Below, piece by piece: positions 1 to 8,311 of a stretch of DNA of 64,000 bases. Numbering within the stretch: position 1 is the first letter of the stretch; each line of letters begins with the position of its first letter. The notes under the pieces are model-generated. The model did not search any database. It saw nothing but the letters and a program-made list of their open reading frames with translations, and was not told where the DNA came from. Source of the DNA: Endozoicomonas sp965261315 (lineage in GTDB: Bacteria > Pseudomonadota > Gammaproteobacteria > Pseudomonadales > Endozoicomonadaceae). Where the stretch lies: the NCBI GenBank assembly GCA_965261315.1, contig CBDHDM010000133.1, positions 21,957 to 85,956 on the forward strand, in the 5' to 3' direction. A program made the position numbers and the translations under genes.

Positions 1-99
1 TATTCTCTGAACACCTGCCTTTAGGATAGAGTTTAAGGACTTCTTCCCTTAATGCTTCGGTGGGTAATGCAAGTAACGTCACTGCCTGTTTCTGATCTA

Positions 100-814
100 T
101 TACCTTACCCTGAGAGCCTGACCGTACTGCGGGATTCTTTTTTGAACCACAAGACTGCCATCACGGGTATCAAAGCGAATATCGCCTTCTTCGTTATTTC
201 TGGACAAGGCCTCAAGGGTTGCAGCCAGTTCCGGAGTTCTTTCCAGTGAAATAAAGCGGCATCGCTGCAAGCTCTTTCAGCAGGGCTTTTTGGAAACTGT
301 CTACGATCATTGTTTTAAACAGTGCCACTTCCAGATCAATCCGGGCTTCCATAAAATCGATCTGATCAAAATAGATAGCCTGATCTTCCGGCGAGTACTT
401 CAGCTGCGTAAATCCAGTCACCTGAACAGGCAGCTTTTCTGTAACCATGCCACCAAACACATCCGCATCAACCTTACCATTGATGTGAAACATCAGTGGT
501 TTACCATCGCCCTGGATAAAGATCTGGGGGGTTTCCAGGTAAAGCTGTACCATCATGACTGGCAGCATATCCAGACTGCGAATCTGTGGTGAGAGGAAAC
601 CGGCATTCACCATTTGCTGAAAATTCTGCTGACTGTATGTCTCTCGATCATTTCCTGCGCAACCACCCAGCAGCAAGACCAGGAGACCACAGGAGAAGCT
701 AACGAGCCAGAATCTGATTTGCCCTGACAACTGCCTGCCCCCGATTTGAAGCCAGAGCATCTGCCCAGCGGGTAGTTTCTGGCAGCCGTTACCGGGTAAG
801 ACATGCTTCAACAT
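100..814 (-). pseudogene. YceB-like (DUF1439) outer-membrane lipoprotein, frameshifted near the 3' end
   Basis: The first 200 codons (814 to 212) encode a lipoprotein: a hydrophobic signal followed by the lipobox LLLGGCAG, then a beta-rich domain resembling YceB/DUF1439 lipoproteins. The frame stops at 212, but the neighbouring frame continues the protein convincingly from about 248 (reading SLERTPELAATLEALS) to a stop at 100-102. The break is at a TTT run near 240-250, and one missing T would restore a protein of about 237 residues. ATG 814 gives a long N-terminus; ATG 760 would place the signal peptide nearer the start and is also plausible. It lies 29 bp downstream of the Cpx sensor kinase on the same strand and is probably co-transcribed. 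Its function is unknown beyond envelope location. Family call is moderate; the frameshift is read directly. Confidence 0.6.
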
Positions 815-843
815 AATGCACCGCCGTGTTCAACGATATTCGA

Positions 844-2952
844 TCAGACACCCAACCCATTCCTTAATGGAAGTCGAATGGATACTTCAAGTCCGGGATG
901 GGCATTACGGGCAATAATAGAGCCGTTGTGCTGTGACACAGCCGTGCTCGCAATGGCCATCCCAAGGCCCGTCCCATCATTTTCTTTCCCCCGGGTTTCG
1001 TCCACCCGGAAGAAGGGTTCAAACAGGTCTTCAAGCGCTTCTTCAGGCACACCAGGTCCATGGTCCCGAATACGAATCAGAGCCATATCATTTTCACGGA
1101 ACAGGCGCACATCAACTTCTGAGCCTTCTGGCGTAAAGCGGATCGCATTCCTGATAATATTTTCCACAGCGCTGGAGAGAAACTCACGAACAGCAACCAG
1201 TTCAATCTTAGCGGTTTCTTTGAGAACCACTGCCTTATCACGAGCCTGAGCTTCAAAGTTGCCATCATCCACCAGTTTTTTCAGCATGCCTTCAAGCGAA
1301 ATCTTCTCGCAGGCCATATTGGCCATATTATGCTGAATACGGGAAAAGTGGATGATCTGCCCAATCAGCTGATCCAGACGCTCAATTTCACGCTCGATAC
1401 GGGCATGTTCCGCGTCTGCATCTGGCGTCTTTCTTCTGGCCAGAGCCAGAGAAATCTGCAACCGGGTTAATGGCGACCTCAGCTCGTGGGATACATCCCG
1501 GAGTAAACGCTCTTTACTGAACACCAGAGAACCTACCTGCTCCGCCATGTGGTCAAAATCCCGGGCCAGCTCACCATACTCATCCCTGCGCCTGGCAACC
1601 TTCCCTTCCACACGGGCACTCAGGTCTCCACGAGCCAGCTTTCGGGATGCCCTCTGCAGGTTCCGGATAGGGCCTACCAGGTAGCGCGCCAGTACCACAC
1701 AAAGGAAGAAGCTGACACCCAAGGCCAGAATAATAAGATGCCACTGCCGTGCAATTACCTGCTGAACCCGCCAGTGCACCAGCATTGGCATCTCTTTGGT
1801 GAGATACAGCTCATAAGGAGCATCATTCAGGGTAATGCGCTGGGGCCCTACGACAACAACACCTCTTCGAAAGGTGATCGTCGGGTCACTGCGATTCCGG
1901 GTTTTGTTGTAGGCAGAAATCAGCTCTTCAGAGATAGAGGCACTGCCCAGAATATTACCTTCGGTATCAAACAGGTAATAGCCACTGCCTGGAAACCTTG
2001 GAATAGGCAGGTGCACAGAGGTGCGGGACAAAAGTTCCATCTTGCGAGCCGCTATTTCCAGCTCGCGAAACAGCGCCCGCCGTTCTGACAGAAAGTCGGA
2101 AGGGTCCACGGTGACGGCAAATGCCAGAAACAGTGTGACCAGCATGGCAATCATGGTCAACCAGAACCACAGAAAGATCTTCCAGAAGACACTGTGCCAT
2201 GGCCAGACCACCAGCCGGGGGATTTTAAATCGCACTCGCAACCCCATCAGCCCGGAAGAAATATAAAAATAGCCAGACCCTCGAACGGTTTTAATTCTCA
2301 GGCTGCCGTCAGGCCGGGTACCAATTTTCTTGCGCACATTGCTCACATGCATATCAATCGCACGATCATAAAGCGTCAGTTTACGGTTCAGGGCAATCTG
2401 GGTCAGGTCATCCCGGGAAATGAGTTCTCCCGCTTTTTCAATCAGCGTTTTCAACACCAGAAATTCTGTCGCAGTCAATTCCAGAGGCTCACCGGAAATG
2501 GCAGCCTCACGGTTCGCCAGGTTTAATGCAATGTCATCAATCTGCAAGGTTCGGCTGGTACCTTCAGGAATCAGTGGTGTCCGGCCGCGACGCAAAATGG
2601 CCTTGATTCTGGCCACCAGTTCACGGTGGTTGTATGGCTTGGGCAGGTAATCATCAGCACCTATTTCCAGACCAATAATCCGATCCACATCGTCACCACG
2701 GGCAGTCAGCATCAAAACCGGAATATCGGATTGCTGACGAATCTGTTTCAGAGCATCAAAGCCGTTCAGTTTAGGCAACGTTACATCCAATAGCACCAGG
2801 TCATGGATCCCGGACAGCGCCGCATCAACCCCTGCTTCACCATCATGAACAGCAGAGACAGTAAATCCCTCTGTGGCCAGGTATTCCACCAGCAATTCAC
2901 AGAGCTCAATATCATCATCAATCAGCAATAGCTTGGCATTGGTTTTACTCAT
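844..2952 (-). CDS. cpxR-cpxA: CpxR-like response regulator fused in frame to CpxA-like sensor histidine kinase
   Basis: One 702-residue frame holds an entire OmpR-family response regulator (about 1-235: acidic pocket D12-D14, phospho-acceptor D56, T83, K105, then a winged-helix DNA-binding domain) and then a membrane sensor kinase (about 236-702). The kinase has two membrane segments around a periplasmic loop, a HAMP region, the H-box DVSHELRSPLTRLQ, an N-box with NAIRF, and G-boxes DHGPGVP and DGTGLGMAIA. The pair corresponds to CpxR/CpxA, which senses envelope protein stress. In known systems these are two genes. Here Met236 (ATG at 2247) is a natural cpxA start giving 467 residues, close to the usual length, and TGA overlaps that ATG in the +1 frame, so a single indel could have fused two genes that normally overlap. 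The cpxR start has a GGAG ribosome site 7 nt upstream. Confidence 0.88.
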   Translation of the reverse strand: MSKTNAKLLLIDDDIELCELLVEYLATEGFTVSAVHDGEAGVDAALSGIHDLVLLDVTLPKLNGFDALKQIRQQSDIPVLMLTARGDDVDRIIGLEIGADDYLPKPYNHRELVARIKAILRRGRTPLIPEGTSRTLQIDDIALNLANREAAISGEPLELTATEFLVLKTLIEKAGELISRDDLTQIALNRKLTLYDRAIDMHVSNVRKKIGTRPDGSLRIKTVRGSGYFYISSGLMGLRVRFKIPRLVVWPWHSVFWKIFLWFWLTMIAMLVTLFLAFAVTVDPSDFLSERRALFRELEIAARKMELLSRTSVHLPIPRFPGSGYYLFDTEGNILGSASISEELISAYNKTRNRSDPTITFRRGVVVVGPQRITLNDAPYELYLTKEMPMLVHWRVQQVIARQWHLIILALGVSFFLCVVLARYLVGPIRNLQRASRKLARGDLSARVEGKVARRRDEYGELARDFDHMAEQVGSLVFSKERLLRDVSHELRSPLTRLQISLALARRKTPDADAEHARIEREIERLDQLIGQIIHFSRIQHNMANMACEKISLEGMLKKLVDDGNFEAQARDKAVVLKETAKIELVAVREFLSSAVENIIRNAIRFTPEGSEVDVRLFRENDMALIRIRDHGPGVPEEALEDLFEPFFRVDETRGKENDGTGLGMAIASTAVSQHNGSIIARNAHPGLEVSIRLPLRNGLGV

Positions 2953-2964
2953 GGTTTACTCCAT

Positions 2965-2997
2965 AAAAAAAAGACCCCGCCTTGGGGGAAGCGGGGT
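2965..2997 (-). terminator. Rho-independent terminator in the leader of cpxR
   Basis: On the minus strand a perfect 7-bp stem (ACCCCGC with GCGGGGT) and a 10-nt loop are followed by eight T residues. It ends only about 13 bp before the cpxR ATG, just ahead of the GGAG ribosome site. No gene lies immediately upstream on that strand, so it would terminate a short leader transcript or small RNA, or attenuate cpxR. The hairpin and T run are read directly; the regulatory role is inference. Confidence 0.75.
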
Positions 2998-3161
2998 TAA
3001 AGGTACAGCTCATGGGGTAACTGATTGCCAGGCCAGCCAATCCCCCGCCCGGGCTTTCTGGCCGCCTCTATAGATAGACCATTTCAATAGAGGCTTTTTC
3101 ATACGGCTTTAATTCCAAAAATGCAGCTGACTGACTATTCTAAATCCGGCAGAACATTATA
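2965..3161 (-). ncRNA. Candidate structured leader or small RNA upstream of cpxR
   Basis: A TATAAT hexamer on the minus strand at 3161-3156 would start a transcript near 3149 that ends at the terminator at 2965, about 185 nt. Within it are further self-complementary segments (CCTCTAT with ATAGAGG, and GGCCA with TGGCC). No coding frame with a ribosome site is obvious. It could be a free small RNA or an attenuating leader of the Cpx operon. No known RNA family was recognised. The -35 element is weak, so the promoter assignment is tentative. Confidence 0.35.
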
Positions 3162-3344
3162 ATAAAATGTACTGCTCTCAGCTGTTAGCCTCTTGAGTCA
3201 TTCACTCAATGTGATTCTGGCTCCCTTTTTTTTGCTTCTTCATCGGCAAAAAGGGCTTAACCGGTACTCTCCGAGGCGCGGGACATCATATCATTCATCC
3301 ATCAGGAATGCTTTTTTAAACGCTTACTGACGGCTTTCCGGTTT

Positions 3345-3424
3345 ATACCCGTCGCCTTTCACGTTGCTACTTTGTTGGCTTCGCTTACTGGCCACCGCGT
3401 AGCAACTTGAAATCCTTTGGGTAT
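3345..3424. repeat. Short ERIC-like intergenic repeat (internally deleted)
   Basis: The ends (TATACCCGTCGCCTTTCACG and CTTTGGGTATA) and the segment with GTTGCTAC and GCGTAGCAAC form an imperfect palindrome. It closely resembles the outer arms of the longer repeat at 63117-63258 but lacks the central part. ERIC/IRU elements are imperfect palindromes with this outer-arm pattern. It is non-coding and lies between the two divergent operons. Confidence 0.6.
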
Positions 3425-3512
3425 ATCGCCTGCAACCACTGCTCTTAAACCTGCGGTTCCTGAATGCAGAGACAGTCTATTGGCTTGCATCTCAATCGGG
3501 TCAATAGATCCG

Positions 3513-3528
3513 GTAAAAGCAGTGTAAA
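3513..3528 (+). promoter_or_regulatory. Candidate CpxR box between cpxRA and the RND operon
   Basis: Two direct GTAAA pentamers are separated by 6 bp. The published CpxR site is a tandem GTAAA with a spacer of about five bases. The location between the Cpx operon and the divergent efflux operon fits, but it is about 300 bp upstream of the efflux start. Motif seen directly; binding is inference. Confidence 0.3.
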
Positions 3529-3826
3529 GCTCTGCCTTATTCCATTTTGAATAGTAAAAAAACGGCCAACTTCGGTTTTCCACATGGCTATAGCTATATA
3601 AAACCCATACTATTCGTCACAACTCATAACCCTGTACGCTGTCCGATGCTTTGCACGGCGCATTTCCCCTATAAGAAGCCGAAGACAAGCACTCTGGCCG
3701 CAGAGTCATTCAGGGTTAATACACAACCAGCACCACCAGAATAGAGATGTGCTTAAACTGATGGTCTGGCACATCACATTGCTTTTGCGGGTCCTGCAAG
3801 AATCTGCCCCCCTTACGGAGCTATCA

Positions 3827-5062
3827 ATGATCGCTAAAATCACTGATCGTAAACTCGGAAAATGGCTTCCGATAGGCGCTTTAGCCACTTCCCTTTTCAT
3901 GCTGGCAGGTTGCTCGGATGAAAAACCGCAGCATCAAATGCCTCCCCCTGCCGTTTCTGTTTTCGACGTTACCGATCAGGAAGTGGGTGATTATTATGAA
4001 TACGTTGGCCGGTCCGAAGCGGTGAATGAAGTGGAACTACGCGCCCGTGTTGAAGGGTTTCTGGTGGAAAGGAACTTCACCGAAGGTGGCATGGTGAACC
4101 AAGGTCAGTTGCTTTATGAAATTGATCGTGCACCCTTTGACGCTGCTCTGAAGGGCGCTGATGCTCAGCTGGCCAGCAGTCAGGCGTCGCTGGTTAACGC
4201 CCGCAAAAATCTGGAGCGAGGTCGCGACCTGGTGAAACGCGGTGCCATTAGTCAGGCAGATTTTGACAACCAGACCAGTTCAGAAGCTCAGGCGGTTGCC
4301 GCAGTTGAGGCAGCAGAAGCCAATCTGGAAACCGCCCAGTTGAATCTCGGATACACTCGCATCGTTGCACCGTTCAAAGGCGAAATTGGCAAGTCCACCT
4401 ACAGCGTGGGCAACCTGGTAGGACCAAGCAGTCAGCCATTGGCAACCCTGACCAGCATGGATCCTATCTATGTCACGTTCCAGGTGGATGAACGACAGTT
4501 AATCAGCCACCTTGCTGAAAACCCGAATGCAAGAAAGACACAAAGTGAGAGCCCAGTAGACTCCCCCATCGAAGAAATGGGTATGTTCAAACTCACCCTC
4601 AGGCTACCTAACGGTACGGAGTACAACCAGCCCGGCACCTTCAGCTTTGCAGACACCCAGGTGGATGAAACCATGGGCACCCTGACCCTGCGAGCTACCT
4701 TCCCGAACCCACAGGGCATCATTCTGCCAGGTCTCTATGTGACACTGCAGGCAGAGAGCAACAAGAAAACGCTGATGCCCCTGATTCCCCAGACAGCGGT
4801 TCAGCAGGATCAGTCCGGCTACTTTGTGCTGGTGGTCACCCCGGACAACACGGTTGAAACCCGACAGGTAGAACTGGGTCGTCGCATTAATGCCATGTGG
4901 GTCGTAAAATCCGGTCTCAAACCAGGCGAACACATCATTGTCCAGGGCCTTCAGAAAGTGCGTCCGGGAGGAAAGGTATCGCCAAGTGTGGTCACGGTAA
5001 ATACAACCACTGGCACCATTACTCTATCCGCTTCCGCCAAACCACAGGAGCAGGGTCACTGA
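3827..5062 (+). CDS. RND efflux periplasmic adaptor (AcrA/MexA family lipoprotein)
   Basis: Membrane fusion protein that links the inner-membrane RND pump encoded just downstream to an outer-membrane channel. I chose ATG 3827 because GGAG lies 6 nt upstream and the N-terminus then forms a lipoprotein signal ending in LAGCS; longer in-frame starts to 3749 lack support. The 411 residues show the family order: lipoyl half-motif (VELRARVEGFLVERNFTEG), coiled-coil hairpin rich in Ala/Glu, second lipoyl half (RIVAPFKGEIGKS) and beta-barrel with a membrane-proximal domain. It is followed after 1 bp by the pump gene, so the two form an operon. It is divergent from the Cpx system, which often controls such pumps. 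No outer-membrane TolC partner is in the window. Confidence 0.92.
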   Translation: MIAKITDRKLGKWLPIGALATSLFMLAGCSDEKPQHQMPPPAVSVFDVTDQEVGDYYEYVGRSEAVNEVELRARVEGFLVERNFTEGGMVNQGQLLYEIDRAPFDAALKGADAQLASSQASLVNARKNLERGRDLVKRGAISQADFDNQTSSEAQAVAAVEAAEANLETAQLNLGYTRIVAPFKGEIGKSTYSVGNLVGPSSQPLATLTSMDPIYVTFQVDERQLISHLAENPNARKTQSESPVDSPIEEMGMFKLTLRLPNGTEYNQPGTFSFADTQVDETMGTLTLRATFPNPQGIILPGLYVTLQAESNKKTLMPLIPQTAVQQDQSGYFVLVVTPDNTVETRQVELGRRINAMWVVKSGLKPGEHIIVQGLQKVRPGGKVSPSVVTVNTTTGTITLSASAKPQEQGH

Positions 5063-5063
5063 G

Positions 5064-8000
5064 ATGATCAGCCAGTTTTTTATCAACCGGCCCAAGTTCG
5101 CCTTCGTTATCTCGATTGTGATCACGCTGGTCGGACTGATCTCACTGTCATCATTGCCAGTGAGTATGTTCCCGGAAATTACGCCGCCACAGATTTCCGT
5201 CACCGCCATGTACCCCGGCGCAGATTCGGAAACACTGGAGTCTGCCGTCATGCGTCCTATCGAGGAGCAGATCAACGGCGTTGAAGGCATGATCTATATG
5301 GATTCCACCGCCTATAACGACGGCAGTGTTTCCATAACGGTGACCTTTGAATCCGGCATTGACCAGGACATTGCCATGGTCAACGTCCAGAACCGGGTGG
5401 CCGCAGCCGAGCCAAAACTGCCGGAACAGGTGCGCCGCATGGGCATCAGCGTCCGCAAGCAGTCATCGAACATGCTGCTGGGGGTCAACCTTATTTCATC
5501 CAATAAAAAATTCGATGAAATCTATCTCAGCAACTACGCCAGCAATTATCTAACCGACCCCATGACCCGCATCAACGGGGTGGCCAAGGCCGAGGTAATG
5601 GGAGCCATGACCTACAGCATGCGCATCTGGCTGAACCCCAGTCGCATGGCGGCGCTGAACGTCACCACGTCCGATATCAGTAACGCGGTCAATGAGCAGA
5701 ATGCCATTGTTGCCGCCGGTCAACTGGGCCAATCACCCAACCAGCCAGACCAGCAATTTACCTACACCATTCGTACCCAGGGCCAACTGGATTCTGCGGA
5801 ATCCTTTGGCAACATCATCGTTCGGGCCAACCCTGATGGCTCTTTTGTTCGTATCCACGATGTGGCACGGGTAGAGCTGGGCTCCCAGTCCTATGCCGGC
5901 ACCGCCAGTATTGATAATACGCCGACCACCTTCCTGGTTATCTATCAGCAACCCGACGCCAATGCCATGGATGTGGCAAAAGACGTCAAGACCATGATGG
6001 GCGAACTGGAAAAAAACTTCCCCGAGGGCATCGAATACACCATCAAGTTTGATACCACGGAATTTATTTCCGAATCCATCAACGAGGTGGTAAAAACCCT
6101 GTTTGAAGCGGTAATGCTGGTTATTCTGGTGGTATTCCTCTTCCTCCAGAACTGGCGCGCCACCCTGATCCCGGCCATCGCTATCCCGGTATCATTGATC
6201 GGTACCTTTGCCGTAATGAAAATATTGGGCTTCTCCATCAACACCATCAGCCTGTTTGGTCTGGTACTGGCGATCGGGGTAGTGGTAGACGACGCCATTG
6301 TTGTTATTGAGAACGTCGAACGGCTGATCATTAAAGAAGGCATGGAGCCGAAAGATGCGGTCAGCCAGGCGATGAAAGAAGTTTCCGGCCCCATTGTCGC
6401 CACGACGCTGGTACTGCTGGCGGTATTTGTGCCGGTCGCCTTTATGCCGGGCATTACCGGTGGCTTGTACACCCAGTTTGCGGTCACCATCTCCGTTGCG
6501 GTCTTGATCTCTTCGGTTAACGCCCTGACACTCAGCCCCGCTCTGTGCGTGGTGTTGTTGAAAAAAGGCACGCTGAATCAGATCGTCTGGCTAAAACCGG
6601 TGGATACGTTCATCAACAAACTAACCGGCGGCTACCAGAGTTGGGTACGTCTTCTGTTGCGTCGCTCTATCCTTGGCGTTGGTCTGCTGGTCGCTATGCT
6701 GCTAAGCACCGGCTACCTGTTCACCACCACCCCCGGCGGCTTCGTTCCCAACGAAGACCAGGGGTTCTTTGCCATTAACATACAATTGCCCGACGCGGCA
6801 TCCCTGAACCGGACTCAAGCACTGATGTCAGAAATCACGGACATTGTCCGTTCTGAAGAAGGTGTGGAAAGTGTAATCACCATCTCCGGTTTCAGTATCT
6901 TCAGTGGCGCCAGCAGTAATGCGGCACTGGCCATTGCCGTATTGAACCCATGGTCAGAACGACAGAGCCCGGAACTGCATCAGGATGCCATCTTGCAACG
7001 GGTGCAGGGAAAACTCTGGGGTGTTCAGGAAGCGCAGATTATGGCGTTTGCCTTCCCGCCCATTCCCGGGCTGGGCTCATCCGGTGGTTTTGATTTCCGC
7101 CTGCAAGACACCATGGGCCGTTCCCCCCAGGAGTTGGCCCAGGTGTTGAACGGTCTGGTCTATCAGGCCAACCAGCAACCAGAACTGAGTCAGGTATTCT
7201 CGACCTGGCAGGCTAGCGTGCCTCAATATTTCCTGGAAGTAGACCGCAACAAAGCCAAAGCCCAGGACGTATCTCTGTCTGAAATCTTCATGACCCTGCA
7301 GACCCAGCTGGGCTCTCTCTACGTCAACGATTTCACGCTGCTCGGCCAAAACTACCAGGTAAACCTGCAGGCCGAAAGTGTGGATCGGGCAGACCCGACC
7401 GACCTGAGCAAGTTCTACGTCCGTAACAGCCAGGGGCAGATGGTTCCCCTGACCACCGTAGCAACACTCACACCGGTACTTGGCCCCAGCAGCATTGGTC
7501 ACTATAACCTGTACCAGTCCACCAACATCAGTGGTCAGGCAGGCACAGGTTACAGTTCCAGTGATGCGATTGCTGCCATGGAGCGTCTGGCTGAGAACCT
7601 GCCTCAGGGGTATACCTACTCCTGGTCCGGTCAGTCACTGCAGGAGATAGAAGCAGGCAATCTGGCGCCATTATTGTTCGCCGCGTGCTTCCTGTTTGCC
7701 TATCTGTTCCTGGTTGCCCAGTACGAAAGCTGGACCATGCCGCTGGCCATTATCAGTGCTGTACCGATCGCCACCTTTGGCGCCTTTGTCGGTATTAATA
7801 TCATGCGCAGCTGGAACCCGGTACTGGCCAATGATATCTACGCCCAGATTGGTATGGTGCTATTGATTGGTATTGCGGCAAAAACCGCGATTCTGATTGT
7901 CGAGTTCGCCATGGTTCAGCGCAAAGAAGGCAACAGCATTTTTGATTCAGCCCTCAATGCTGCCGGCCTGCGTTTCCGCGCCGTACTCATGACAGCACTT

Positions 8001-8192
8001 TCGTTTATTCTCGGCGTTATGCCGCTGGTTCTGGCCTCCGGTGCCGGTGCGGCCAGCCGTCAGATCATCGGCATTACCGTAAGCTCCGGTATGCTGGCAG
8101 CCACGATTTTTGGTACTCTGCTGATCCCAGTGTTCTATCTGTTGCTGCAAAAGCTGCGCGAGCACTTTGATCCAGATAAGGCTAACAGCTAA
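5064..8192 (+). CDS. RND multidrug efflux transporter, AcrB/HAE1 family
   Basis: Inner-membrane proton-driven drug exporter of 1042 residues, the usual length for the HAE1 family. It begins with the typical ISQFFINRPKFAFVISI helix and has twelve membrane segments with two large periplasmic loops. The proton-relay residues are present: the paired aspartates in GVVVDDAIVVIEN (TM4) and the lysine in GIAAKTAILIVEFA (TM10). The gene starts 1 bp after the adaptor stop codon and is intact over 3.1 kb, in contrast to the broken second system at 14-15 kb. A good terminator follows at 8206. The substrates cannot be told from sequence alone. Confidence 0.96.
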   Translation: MISQFFINRPKFAFVISIVITLVGLISLSSLPVSMFPEITPPQISVTAMYPGADSETLESAVMRPIEEQINGVEGMIYMDSTAYNDGSVSITVTFESGIDQDIAMVNVQNRVAAAEPKLPEQVRRMGISVRKQSSNMLLGVNLISSNKKFDEIYLSNYASNYLTDPMTRINGVAKAEVMGAMTYSMRIWLNPSRMAALNVTTSDISNAVNEQNAIVAAGQLGQSPNQPDQQFTYTIRTQGQLDSAESFGNIIVRANPDGSFVRIHDVARVELGSQSYAGTASIDNTPTTFLVIYQQPDANAMDVAKDVKTMMGELEKNFPEGIEYTIKFDTTEFISESINEVVKTLFEAVMLVILVVFLFLQNWRATLIPAIAIPVSLIGTFAVMKILGFSINTISLFGLVLAIGVVVDDAIVVIENVERLIIKEGMEPKDAVSQAMKEVSGPIVATTLVLLAVFVPVAFMPGITGGLYTQFAVTISVAVLISSVNALTLSPALCVVLLKKGTLNQIVWLKPVDTFINKLTGGYQSWVRLLLRRSILGVGLLVAMLLSTGYLFTTTPGGFVPNEDQGFFAINIQLPDAASLNRTQALMSEITDIVRSEEGVESVITISGFSIFSGASSNAALAIAVLNPWSERQSPELHQDAILQRVQGKLWGVQEAQIMAFAFPPIPGLGSSGGFDFRLQDTMGRSPQELAQVLNGLVYQANQQPELSQVFSTWQASVPQYFLEVDRNKAKAQDVSLSEIFMTLQTQLGSLYVNDFTLLGQNYQVNLQAESVDRADPTDLSKFYVRNSQGQMVPLTTVATLTPVLGPSSIGHYNLYQSTNISGQAGTGYSSSDAIAAMERLAENLPQGYTYSWSGQSLQEIEAGNLAPLLFAACFLFAYLFLVAQYESWTMPLAIISAVPIATFGAFVGINIMRSWNPVLANDIYAQIGMVLLIGIAAKTAILIVEFAMVQRKEGNSIFDSALNAAGLRFRAVLMTALSFILGVMPLVLASGAGAASRQIIGITVSSGMLAATIFGTLLIPVFYLLLQKLREHFDPDKANS

Positions 8193-8205
8193 CTACATCA
8201 TCTCA

Positions 8206-8235
8206 AGGCCTCCTTAACGGAGGCCTTTTTTATTG
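8206..8235 (+). terminator. Rho-independent terminator after the RND operon
   Basis: An AAGGCCTCC/GGAGGCCTT stem with a short loop (TTAAC) is followed by a T-rich run. It lies 14 bp after the pump stop codon and ends the adaptor-pump operon. Confidence 0.9.
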
Positions 8236-8311
8236 CCTGCCACAAACCACCTGTCCCAAAGCCCTATCAAGACATACAATGAATCTCATAATAAATTTAT
8301 GGAGTTCAGCG

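Noticed and set aside
2953..3826. Possible small genes in the gap between cpxR and the RND adaptor (e.g. a 74-residue frame at 3359-3583 on the minus strand)
   Set aside because: The frame is mostly the translated ERIC-like repeat and has no ribosome site.
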